Assembly: GCA_018398805.1 (NCBI GenBank)
Contig: JAGFBZ010002567.1
Span: 1,428,501-1,492,500 of the forward strand
DNA: 64,000 nucleotides
Origin: Hirundichthys speculiger
Taxonomy: Eukaryota > Chordata > Actinopteri > Beloniformes > Exocoetidae
Direction: 5' to 3'
This document shows positions 48,831 through 59,488 of the stretch, piece by piece. Within the stretch, counting starts at the first letter, position 1, and each line of letters begins with the position of its first letter. Under the pieces are notes generated by a model. That model made no database searches. It worked only from the letters and a program-made list of their open reading frames with translations, and was not told the DNA's origin. The translations under genes were made by a program, and so were the position numbers.

Positions 48831-49360
48831 AAGATGTGAAGCTCTGGACAATAACTGTCTCAGTGCCTGCCACCTCATATTCAATAATTTCAGCACAATG
48901 CTATTCTATTTCTGGATTCTTCTTTTTCACAGTCCATTAAGTGAAATAATAACACTTCAGATATTTCTGGCCATGGTAATATTTGACTTTTTTGCTTCTA
49001 CAGAAAGCAAAGAATATATTCTTAAAGAAAAAAAATTAGACCATGAGAATTTTTGATTTGTAATACTTTAGAAGCCAATTTAGCATATTTACAAAGACTC
49101 ATGCACTCATCTTTTCTCGTATGTTGTGTGATTGCATTATGTTCAGCCATTGACTGGCTCTGGATTTGAACCTGCTGGTTGGCTGGGGGCTGCTGGATGG
49201 AGTTTACAAGCTTGCCCTGTGTCTTTGTAGGTAACCTAACATGCACTGCTGCAGCTTCCTTTCACTGGTGAGTCCAAACTAGCCATGTGAGTCACGATGG
49301 GGCTAACCTCCTGCTATATGTCAGCTGAGACAGGCTCTACTCACCCAAGGCCCTCTATAG

Positions 49361-49450
49361 CAGTGGTTCTCAAGTGGTGGGTCGCGACCCAAAAGTGGGT
49401 CACAGACCCATTTTCAGTGGGTCGTGGGCCTTTGCCTGGGGAAGGAAATG

Positions 49451-49486
<36 letters not shown>

Positions 49487-50267
49487 CGTGTCATTCATAC
49501 TCCTTAACAGTAGATGGCGATAATGCCCTGTAATGCGAGTTGACACCCGCTAGTTTACGCCATAGAAAAAGACCTGCAACGTTTGTTTACAGATGTTGAG
49601 CATGGTGAAACACAGATACAACGAAGAATATATGAGATGTGGATTTTCTTATCTTGAAGACAAAGGTCAGTGAGTGGTTATTCAGCTAAAACTATATATT
49701 TTGAGTTCTTTTTGAAACTACTGCTCAGTGGTTGCACTGTTTTATTTCATGTTTGTGCATAAAAGCACTGTTGAGTCTTAAAAATGGCTGTTCCTGAAAT
49801 GTTCTGATTGTTATGTCAGCTTTAATGCTTAAATAAGTGACTAGATAGTTTTAATAGGAAATTGTTATATATTCAGGAAGTGGGTACTCAGCAAACGCTA
49901 CATATTTGAGTTATTTTTGAAACTACTGCTCAGTGGTTTTCTTTTTTTTTAATTTCATGTTTGTGCATGTTGAGTCTGTTAAAAAAAAAGGCTGAAGTTA
50001 CAGAAGTAAAGTGTTTATGTAAAGGGAATATTTCCCACTTGAAGTCATTTTGGTTATGCTATTTTGGTTTTTGCCGTTTTGGTTCACCAGTAAACTTATT
50101 TTTTTGTGTTGGCATGGTGTGATATTCTATTTCACTATCTCCGATTCAAACTGCATGATCTTTTCATTCAATAAATTTGAGAAGTTGAAAATTTTCCTTG
50201 ATTTGGGTCACAGCTTGTCATTAAGGGTGATGGTGGGTCCTGAAGCCAGATTAGTTGAGAACCACTG
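49361..50267. mobile_element. 907-bp hAT-type non-autonomous transposon with perfect 8-bp duplication
   Basis: The ends are CAGTGGTTCTCAA and TTGAGAACCACTG, a perfect 13-bp inverted repeat. The flanks are the perfect 8-bp direct repeat CTCTATAG (49353-49360 and 50268-50275). Just inside the left end is a GTGGGTCGCGACCC palindrome. The interior has an A33 run (49453-49485) and no transposase frame of useful length, so it depends on an autonomous hAT element elsewhere. Confidence 0.92.
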
Positions 50268-50275
50268 CTCTATAG

Positions 50276-52600
50276 GACATAGTTGGTATAGCTAATATAT
50301 GAACTGATGGTTCACTTGAAACAATTCATTTGCATTTAATGGATGCAAGTTATTAGTTATTAGTGGTGCTCACACATTTTATTCCAGAAATGTTTTTTAC
50401 ATAAATCTTTTACAGTACTGTACTTTACATTTAGGCCAACTTTGACTTTTTTTTCTTGCAAACATTATTAACTCCAGACAGTTCATATTTTCTTTTTTCA
50501 AAAAGTTGGAGCCATAGTCATAAATGCTGCTTAAAAAAGAAACCCTTGTTATTATTCTTGTTCTAAGGTAGCATCGACATATCTGGGGTTGGAAACATCT
50601 GAGACAGACTGTGACTCAATGAAAATGTATATTGTGGTCAGATAATTCAGTATTCAGTTCTCTTTTGTGAGACGGAGCTGTTGTGTGCTCTGAACCACAA
50701 AGCAGAACAACCATCCAGGATGTTACCATCAACAAATCCAAACACTCTGTGGTGGCATGAAGTCGTATCAGTGCCTTGAGAAAGGTTTCACTTCTGTGAC
50801 GGTAGCACTGATGAAAAAAGTACAGTGAGATTTCAGGGCAACATGTGCTGCTTTCAAGATGAAACTTTTTCAAAGGAAGTCTATGCATTTTTCTTCAACA
50901 CAATGTAAAACCACATTATGAATACATTGCAAAAGTATTGCTGAGGAAGAGGAGGGTACAGCTACTGGTCTGGTCTGCCTGAAGCCCTAACCAGTCCTCA
51001 TAAAAGAATGTGTGGAGAATTTTGAAACAACCCAGTACTGTTGAAAGACGTGTTTGTGGTTTGAATGGGCCAAAAATTAAACATTTAGTTGTAACATTGG
51101 TAACATTGAAGAATGGTAAACGATCTCAAGTTTTTTTTTTTGTTTTTTTTCTGTTTAGACTGTGCTGCAGTCCTGAAATACAAAAATTTATGTATAATAA
51201 CAAATCAAGTGAAGTTGAGGAGGAAAAAACATAAGGTATCCTGGTTCATGCTTCCTGGAAAATACATGAAGTACATACAGTATTATATTATATATTATTA
51301 TAATGAATTAAACATCATATTGTTAGTAATAATGAATAAAGATCATAATCAGATTGATCATTATTCAGCTGACATCAAGATAGTATCATTTTACAGGCTT
51401 AACACCGAGTTACACACATTTTTTGTCATAGATCCTCAAATAATTTCAAAAACCTCATTTTGACATATTTTACAGATTAAAACAGATACTGAGACATGTC
51501 CTAAAATAAACAAATAAATAAATCCAGCACACTCAACCTTTATTATTGTTTAAGATTCTTTTTTTGTAGGAATCTTTATTGCATTTGACAATTTGTCTGT
51601 GTTTGTGCTTCCACTGAAGCTCATTAAGAATTAATAGCAGAGCTGAGTTGAAGCATGCAGTGCAACAGGTGCTCATTGCATCACAGCTGCATTGTGTATT
51701 TGTGTGATCACTATAGGTTACGCTACAGTACATGATAATACAGGGCTATGATGGCTAATGAGAGGGGAAGCCTTGAGGCTAATTTAAAGGTAAGATTAAA
51801 CAAAGGGCTAGCTGTGGGCACAGTTGATTGACTTGAATGGAAATTAACTAATGTCAACATGACCAACCTCTTGCATATTTTTACTCCTTGTAACAACCCA
51901 TCATGTTCCGGTTGCCGTTGTCTCTGTTCTCTCTTTCTCTCTCTTTTTCTGCCTGTCACTTATTATTCTTTCTTGATCTGCCCATTGCACCCTCTCTCAC
52001 CACCCTCTCCCTCTCTATTTCTCTCTGGGACAGCAGATGGAAACTATGGCCCAGTTCTGCCTTTTGTTCTGGGTCCCCAGAGAGGCCTTTTTGGACAGCA
52101 CACAGCTCAGCTCGACTCCCCATATCTCATACAAAATGCAAGTGTCTGTCTTTTCATTAAAATGGAAGCTGGGGAATGCACATTTTATGAATGTACTTAT
52201 TGAAATGAGCATGACATGAGTGGCTTGAGACATGTTGAATGCACCTTTTAACTACATCACCCACTGACTTCATACAAACGTTTTCTTTTTAATTACTTTT
52301 GAAAAAAACTGAATTATTTATGCACCTTAATGTTGCATACCTTTCATGCATGTCTGCTGATTTTAAACTTTTTATTATTTATTTATTGTCAGGGCAGTTT
52401 ATGGTAGTATTTATTATTTTGTTAATAATACGGAAATGTATCCTTTTAAAATGTGCAGGAGACACAAATGAGTGTCCTATACTGACATTTATGGCATATT
52501 AACCAACAGCCATGAAAAACAATCTGAAAGACCATCAAAAGACTGCAAGGGAGCAGTTGTAAGAAGAAAATTGTGAAAAAAAAAAGAGTGGAAAGTAAAG
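50276..52600. other. Gene-poor region
   Basis: No gene supported. The minus frame at 50888-50616 has fairly balanced composition and may be a fragment of a decayed DNA-transposon gene, but I cannot name it. The rest is AT-rich, with an (A)AATAAATA tract near 51508. Confidence 0.35.
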
Positions 52601-52947
52601 CTCAACATGACGCCGAAGATTTTCTTTCAGTTTTCCTCTTTGAGCCGCAACAGTATCTGCACGCGCCAGTGCGTCTCTGGTTCTCCCTAACTCCACTCTG
52701 CTGTTAGTATTTTTCACAACGTCCGTGCGTAAATAATTAATGTGCGTGTAACAGTGAAACCTCAGCTTGCCCTGCATCCCACCTGTTGAAAGTTTTTTTT
52801 TTTATACCTCCCACTTTATATATCATCACAACTTTAAATAATAACGGTTATTAATGGCCACTGTTATACAGACCAAATATAATTAAATACCCGAACTGCT
52901 TTCCGGGATGCGCAGTGATACCGGTCTTGTCGCTGCATGCAGCTCCG

Positions 52948-52957
52948 TATATAAAGG
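52948..52957 (+). promoter_or_regulatory. TATA-box-like motif in GC-richer sequence downstream of atoh1
   Basis: TATATAAAGG is a near-ideal TATA box on the plus strand, set between CpG-containing stretches (GCAGCTCCG upstream, GGCGAAAG downstream). No coding exon follows, so if functional it would drive a noncoding transcript divergent or antisense to atoh1. A chance match is equally possible. Confidence 0.25.
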
Positions 52958-53454
52958 CGAAAGTTATGCGTTATTATTTTGAACTCGTGCCCCGCAGGAT
53001 TTGCGGTGAATCATTAAATTTACATATGCAATCTCGTCTGAAAGCCTGAACACGTTTAGAATTTCCCCGTTACCCACACTTGTTGGTTAAGCCGGTCTAT
53101 TCGCATAATGCACTTTAATTATTTAATTTAAAAAAATAAAAAAAACGTTTTTTTCTATTGTGCAGATTGAACAGTTTTCTTTTAATTCAGGGGCATTGAC
53201 CGATCAGACCAAATTACAGCCCACCAAAATAGCTTCTGCGTATTTCCTCATCATCATTAATTTATTTCTTAAACCCATAATAATAGTTATTGTTGAATAT
53301 CAGAGAACATCAGTTTCCCTCTCCACGGTCGGCAGCTCCTGTAAATGTTTACAGAAACCTGATCTCCTTTCACCGCAGAGCGACCTCGCTGCAGATCAGT
53401 CAGATACAGCTCTACCTGCATAAACGCTCTCAATAATTCAACACATCACGCTTA

Positions 53455-54010
53455 TTATATACTCCTCTTTATTCCCCTGACTTCTGGAGGCGAGCGGAGG
53501 GGCGCGGGTCGTGATTGGCTCACAACAGTGGGAGGGAAACGGAGCAGTGACAGGTAGCAAACAGGTGGTTCACTTTCATAAATAATTTCGGAGTATTTTG
53601 CTTTTCCGTACCAAGGCCCTTTGTCCGACGGGCTTTTGGAAAACTGTGTATTTCCAAGGTGCTGGAAACAAAAAAGAGAGAAGACAAAAAAAAAAAAAAA
53701 AGCACACATTTCAGCCTCAGTCAGGAGGCGGCAACAGTTGCTGCCAGAGCCCGCGCGAGCCTGGCGTGACCGTCCTCGTGCGCGATTGTTTGAGTTAATG
53801 GAGAGAGAAATAAAGGAGAGAAGAAGCAGAGGGGGCGATGTGAAGCCTACCTGCGTCTGTACTGGTGTGTGTCTGTGTGTTCGGGCTTTTCTTTGGTTGA
53901 GAAAGTGTGTTCGCGCTCGAGTCAGGTCCTCGGGGACACGGCGGGGACCCGCGAGCGCTCACCAGCTGACGGCGCGTGCTCCGCTGAGGCCATCCAACAC
54001 CTCGGCCCAC
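53455..54010. promoter_or_regulatory. GC-rich candidate enhancer or CpG island 3' of atoh1
   Basis: A CpG-dense island in AT-rich surroundings, about 1.6-2.1 kb beyond the atoh1 stop codon. It contains ATTGGCT at 53514-53520, two CAGGT words in tandem (53551 and the E-box CAGGTG at 53562-53567), a SOX-like CCTTTGTCC at 53618-53626 and an E-box CAGCTG at 53963-53968. In mammals the atoh1 autoregulatory enhancer is 3' of the gene and E-box dependent, so position and content fit. Orthology to that enhancer is inferred, not shown. Confidence 0.4.
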
Positions 54011-54496
54011 GAGCCGACTAACAATAGGATGAAATTAATGCACACTCCCCATTACCGAATCTGCTATTCAACAAATGGACGACATGGCATGAGTTCAGGG
54101 AGGAAAAAGTAAAGCTTCTTTTTTTTGACAGTGAAGAAAAAGGAGAAAAAACAAAAGGCAACACTGGCCAGACTTTTCTTCACTTGACTCTTCCTCGCAC
54201 AGGAGCACGTGCTGGACATAGCCTTTAGTTTACTAAATTAGCTAAAACCAATAACAACAACAACAACAAGATTTAATTAAACGAAAATGACACATTGTTT
54301 TAGTTTAAAGTATAAAAGGCCTTCACATTTCTGCTCATAGTCTAGCAGAAGGGAAACTGCGTAAGCCTCTATGACAACTTTATTGTGGTTTTAATTGATC
54401 TCATCTCTAAAATTAGGTCGTCTAATAGGCCTAATGTTACAGTTGCACTCCTTAGGGTGTTGCTCATAGAGACAGTAGGATTGTTCTGTTATAGGC

Positions 54497-54500
<4 letters not shown>

Positions 54501-54544
<44 letters not shown>
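54501..54544. repeat. (AT)22 microsatellite
   Basis: Uninterrupted AT dinucleotides, between the GC-rich island and the atoh1 3' region. Confidence 0.95.
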
Positions 54545-54549
<5 letters not shown>

Positions 54550-54658
54550 TAATCTAAATAAAAAGAAAAAAAGTGATAATTTTATGATAAAAAGCCCAAA
54601 CGTGCCAAGAAATGACAGAAACAAAGACATGTGACATTGTCTTGTGCTTTTTAAAATG

Positions 54659-55568
54659 TTTATTCTCAAAAAAAAAAAAAAAAAAAAGATAAATAAAGAA
54701 TGGGAAAAACAAAAAGCTTTTCCACAAGCAATTTTAAGTATGGAGTTATCAAAAGCAAAACAAATGAACATATCTGCAATAAATACATTACATACATTTT
54801 TAAAAAAAAAAAAAAGAAAATCAACCAGTGAAAGAAAAAGAAAACACACACAAGCTCATCTGGTGGTACAAAAGAAAATGTAAAAAAGAAGGCAGCAATG
54901 ATGGCTACATTAAATAGGCTATTTTTATGAAGTTGGCAGTACTATGCTAGCAAACAAAGCAAAACTAGTTGTTTGTGGTTTGGGGTACAAGAATCGCAAT
55001 GCTGAAGCCTCTGGCCTGTAGATATATATTAAAGTGCACATCATGAACTTTTGAAGTTGCAAAATGAAATACATTAAACACACAAAGGATCAATTTAAAA
55101 CATAAATCTCATCAAAGCTCAGATCCTATTACCACAAAATTTCTTTACATTTTCACATATAATTAAGCAATTATCCATAAAGTTCTTATTTAGTGGAAGA
55201 CAGTATTTTGGTTGGAGTGACGTGGGGAATGCCCATGGCAGTGCTGCACGCGACATGGCAGAGGGGTCTTCCAGCCACGTCTCCATGGAAACTGAATTTT
55301 ATAGGATGTAGATATATTTATTGGCAGAACCGAATTAGGCCTGTCTCACATAAAAAATAAGGATGCAACAAATTAAGAAAAAACAAAGCAATTATACTAA
55401 AAAAAAAAAAAAAAAAAAACATTAACATGACTTTTGGAAAAGTAACAAATCCCTTTATTCCTAAAAATGCAAGACTGTATTTATGATTGACACGTCACGG
55501 ACATCAGGTCTATACTTCATAGTCTGCAGAGAATCATTTAGAGTCTATAGCTGTTTATTTATAATTAT
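54659..55568 (-). other. Probable atoh1 3' UTR and downstream sequence
   Basis: AT-rich, without a coding frame. Minus-strand AATAAA signals occur at 55559-55554 (only ten bases after the stop), 55459-55454 and 54664-54659. I cannot tell which is used; the last would give a 3' UTR of about 0.9 kb. Confidence 0.4.
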
Positions 55569-56878
55569 TCAGAAAGAAACGGTGTGGTGGTGGTGGCTGG
55601 GTCCCTTCAGTTCTGAAAGATCATCTTCTTCACTCGAGTGCAGCTCCATCGCTATTTCATCCGAGTCACTGAAGTGGGAGCGCGGGGAAAACTCCCCGTC
55701 GCTCCTGGGGGATTCCTTCCGTCCTCCCCCGAACTGCGACGCGCCCGATCGGGTGGAGGACGAAGGAGAAGGCGAGCACATCGCTTCTTCGACTCGAGCG
55801 GAGAACGAACTCTCCTCGAAGGATGAGTGGAAGGACATCCCGCCCATGTGGACGGGTAAGCTGCCGCCCGGGCCGGGACCAGGCGCTGCTGTCCTGCAGA
55901 CTGTCAGAGACGGGGAAGCCCTGTCCTTCATCTCCTCCAAACCACCGGCGGCTGAAAGCATGATGTCACACTTTGGCGAACTGTTGTCATCGCTGTTGTT
56001 GTCATTATCGCTGCTGTTGGAGGAGACCGGACCTTGGAGAAGCTCCGCCAGGGCGTTGATGTAAATCTGCGCCATCTGTAAAGTTTCATATTTGGAGAGC
56101 TTCTTGTCGTTGTCAAACGCCGGGATGACGCTGCGCAGCTCGTCGAAAGCGTGGTTCAGCCCGTGCATGCGCCTCCTCTCGCGCGCGTTGGCGGCCACCC
56201 GCCTCTGCCTCTGAATCCCGTTGGCCGGTTTGCTGGACGGGGCTCTCTGTCTCATGGGGGTCTCTTCTTCGGACCCCGTGATGGTACCGTTCAGACGGCA
56301 CAGGTCCCTGACTTTGAGTGAAGAAGAGGAGGGGCTCTTGGCAGATTTTCTCTGGCTGGGGGGACTGGAATGGCACGAGGACCCCGGGGAGCCACTCTCT
56401 GAAAAAAATCAAACAGAAAAGTCAACAAGTGGTCTTTTTGATGACAATGAAAAGGGAAATTTTCTCGTATCTCTTTTAAGTTGATGGTCAAACTCATTAT
56501 AATGTTTTATGGATTTAAAATAATTAACTTCAAGATTTGTTTTTTTTAACCAGAACCAACTTAATAAGTTTCCACATGTCATAAAACTGCGGCGTGTCTC
56601 TCACCGTGGTAGGAGCCGGTGCTCGGGCACGGTGAGTGCCGCAGGTAGTCTGGTGAAGGGGCGTGTGCCGCGCAGGTGCCAGAAGCTGGAGCCAGCCAGG
56701 CGCGTGGGTCACTGCCGCTGTCCACGAGCGTCAGTCCAGATTCGTAGCGGGACTTTTCGAACAGCTGCTCCCCTTCCCTCTCCGCCACTCCGGGGCTGCC
56801 GCAACCCTGCTGCAGGGCACCGAGGGCCGCCACCTCCCGTGCGCCCTTGCTCCAATCTTCCAAAGTTAAGATATCCAT
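55569..56878 (-). CDS. atoh1: ATOH1, atonal-type proneural bHLH transcription factor (two coding exons)
   Basis: The protein dimerises with class I bHLH (E) proteins, binds E-boxes and specifies hair cells, cerebellar rhombic-lip neurons and secretory gut cells; it acts in the nucleus. Exon 1 is 56878-56605 and exon 2 is 56398-55569, joined GT-AG in phase 1, giving 367 residues (human 354). Exon 1 contains [12 protein letters not shown] and PDYLRHSP, both typical of ATOH1. Exon 2 contains [12 protein letters not shown] just before the bHLH (about 158-212), whose basic region is [12 protein letters not shown] and which ends [19 protein letters not shown] Ser-rich acidic C-terminus includes the conserved [12 protein letters not shown], followed by about 28 extra residues ending in a His run (HHHH). 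ATG 56878 is chosen as the first in-frame Met of a frame that opens just upstream. Teleosts have up to three atoh1 paralogues; the C-terminal motif and smarcad1 linkage suggest atoh1a, but this is not proven. Confidence 0.96.
56399..56604 (-). other. atoh1: 206-bp intron within atoh1
   Basis: The donor is CACG|GTGAGA at 56604 and the acceptor is a T-run followed by CAG at 56401-56399. Exon 1 read through the donor would end within 12 codons, and exon 2's conserved frame is open up to the acceptor, so splicing is required to join DPRAWLAP to the bHLH. Confidence 0.85.
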
Positions 56879-57150
56879 GTTTTTTGTTTTTTTTTTTAAA
56901 TCTAACTTTATTGGGCAAAGTTATTGGAGGCACGCTCTTGATGTTGAGTCACACCGTGAGAATATCACAGTCGCGTGCGGGACTCCCTCTTTGGTGTCTC
57001 AAGGCGCTGCGTCGGTTTAAAAAGCGGCACGCGCCTGGAAGCCCCCCTCCTCGCGCTGGTCGCGTGTTGACGTCCAATGAGATGCTTCGGTAAAGCCCGA
57101 GAGAGGTGATTATGGTTCCCAGACGCAGCACTGTTTATGATAACGTAACG
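56879..57150 (-). promoter_or_regulatory. atoh1 promoter region
   Basis: On the minus strand a TATA-like CTTTTTAAA lies at 57024-57016, about 140 bases before the start codon. A CCAAT word (plus strand 57073-57077) overlapping a CRE-like TGACGTCC (57068-57075) lies about 50 bases further upstream. CpG is frequent from 56580 to 57260. The spacing suits a TATA-type developmental promoter. Confidence 0.45.
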
Positions 57151-57843
57151 ATTTAAGGAGCGTTTAACGCGGAGGGGGGTAGGGGGGGATGGGAGGAACC
57201 TCCCACAGGACGCACTGCCTCAGGTGAGGAGCGTGGACAGCGCGAGACGCGCGTACGGGAGCGAATCCCCACCTGACCTGTCACTGCACACATGTTACAT
57301 CTCAGACATGGAAGAGGGAGGGAGAGAAGGAAACTGGAAAGGTTCAAAGGGGTTAATTGGTCACCCTCAGATATCCAATTATGATTGGCAGAAGCACAAC
57401 TTCAACTCCTATAAGTTGACAAAATAAGCCCCTAAATCTGATCAAAGCGGGGCCTCGTGCCAAATTGCCAAAACTATCAGCCCCACTTTAGTCATAACTG
57501 TAATTCAGCAATCCACCTGTTAACAGTGGTGCAAATGTCATAGAACTAAATCAAACATTAAGGTGAAGCCACTGGACCAAATAAAGCTTGACCACGAGCC
57601 AGCTGGGGTTTTAAAAATGTTCCTGGGACTCGCGCGCTCATTGTCAATTCATTCATTCTACGATCATCTCCGGTTTCCATTTTTCTTTTGTAGCAGCTCG
57701 AAAGCCTTTTGATCCCGCTCACGGAACGCCCTGTCGGTAAGAAAAGGGCTTCACAGGGAACGGAAACATGAGCAGGGCTGTCGCGCTCAACCCCGCTTCT
57801 TACTGACACGAGCTAGAAGTAGCGCGCGCTTTAGGGGGCGGTG

Positions 57844-57888
<45 letters not shown>

Positions 57889-59046
57889 CTATTATTATGC
57901 TATAGCACTATTATAATAATATAACCGATCTTCCAAGTTGTACTTTAGCTTTCAATCGGGTGTTTTAGAACATAATAGTGGACACAGTTGGGAGAAAAAA
58001 AAACAGCACAACACAGTTCAGTCTGCTCATCAAAGCAGCCACTGACTGCAGACTTTAGGCCAATTGAACAATAGGCTAATTACCGGGTGGAAATTGACTG
58101 TTAAGACTAATTGCCATGGCAGCATTATATGATTAGATGAACAGACCCTCGGTTATTTTAAATACAGTAGCTCAGTGTTCAGGTAGGAGGATCAAACGAA
58201 AACAGGGGCCAGATTTTTCAGATGGATCACCGGAGATATCAACTCAAAGCGGAATCTTTGTGGGGAGAAATCGCCCAGTTTCAGAGATAAGCCGGCTTGA
58301 GTCTTTTCTGGTTTTTTTATTCATGTATGCATCGCGGGGACGTCTTGAGGGCTGGAGGTCTGGCGCCGAGCGTTCGCCCCCTCTTCCCACCTACAAGCAC
58401 CCCTTCCAACGGGCCGGGCTGGGCTCCTGAAGATACCGACAGGTTTGATATTGTAGCTGGCGATTATTAAAGTGTCGCAGCCACAATGGAGACTCTATGT
58501 TCCATTGGTCACGCCTGGGGGGGGACACCTCGAGGGAAAGGGGCGGGCTCCCATTCCAACGCGCAAGAGGAGTCTGCGTGCTGCCCCTTCTCATTCCCAT
58601 CTCCCTGGAGACCGTTGTGCGACGGGCACGAGACTGGAGTGAGGGGACCTGGATAGGGGTTTAGAACATTTCCTCATATCTATCCAGATCTGGTTCGGAA
58701 CATATTGATCTGAAGTGCTCCTGAATCACAGTTGTGTATTTCATTATTTCAGTCGTTTATTTCTAAGGTTTGCCTGAGGTTTAAGAGATCGATCTCTTGA
58801 AATAATTAAGAGTCATTTTGGACTAGTGGTGGAAACTGTTTCTTGTCAGTGTTTTACTCCTCTATCATCGGCTGAGAGCTAAGTTGCCCAGAGGATCAAC
58901 ATTTCACATTTGAAATAACTTAACATCAGCTCAAACACCTGCAAGACAAACCTCACAGAACTTTTCTCATTAAAAGTAAACTTTAATAAACTTTATAAGA
59001 CTGGACTTTAACTCTATATACTCTACCTACACACACACACACACAT
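57151..59046. other. Upstream flank of atoh1; possible regulatory sequence, no gene
   Basis: GC-richer patches at 57170-57280, 57740-57840 and 58330-58640 alternate with AT-rich sequence. No exon is recognised. The patch at 58440-58520 is non-repetitive and contains SOX-like CACAATGG and homeobox-like GATTATTAAAG words, which is the look of a conserved noncoding element. Confidence 0.35.
57851..57887. repeat. (AAT)12 microsatellite
   Basis: Uninterrupted TAA trinucleotides in the atoh1 upstream flank. Confidence 0.95.
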
Positions 59047-59410
59047 CAGTCATGGAAAAAATTATTAGACCACCATTTTTTCTTCACTTTCTTGTTCATT
59101 TTAATACCTGGTACCACTAAACGTCATCATGTGACTAAAACAGACAGAAAAGAAAACACTGAATGCATAAAAGCAGTGTTTTTGGCAGTACAACGCCATA
59201 GCTATTGATATAAAAACTTAAATGATTTAGGTTATAATCAAGAAAACCATGGAAAATTGTAAGATATCAGCTCTTAAATAAAACTCTTATGAGCAATCTA
59301 TGTGGTTATCATTATGTTTGTCCAAACAAATGTACCTTTAGTTGTACCAGGCATTAAAATGAACAAGAAACTGAAGAAAACAAGGGTGGTCTAATAATTT
59401 TTTCCATGAC

Positions 59411-59412
<2 letters not shown>
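59047..59412. mobile_element. 366-bp Tc1/mariner-type MITE
   Basis: Both ends begin CAGTCATGGAAAAAATTATT when read inward, and the arms stay closely matched for about 75 bases to CCTGGTAC(C/A)ACTAAA. The interior has no transposase. It sits between a CA repeat and a long AT repeat, so the expected TA duplication cannot be distinguished. The termini match a Tc1-derived family that I recognise as common in percomorph fish. Confidence 0.85.

Positions 59413-59413
<1 letters not shown>

Positions 59414-59484
<71 letters not shown>
59414..59484. repeat. AT microsatellite
   Basis: About 70 bases of uninterrupted AT directly abutting the Tc1/mariner MITE end. Confidence 0.95.
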
Positions 59485-59488
<4 letters not shown>

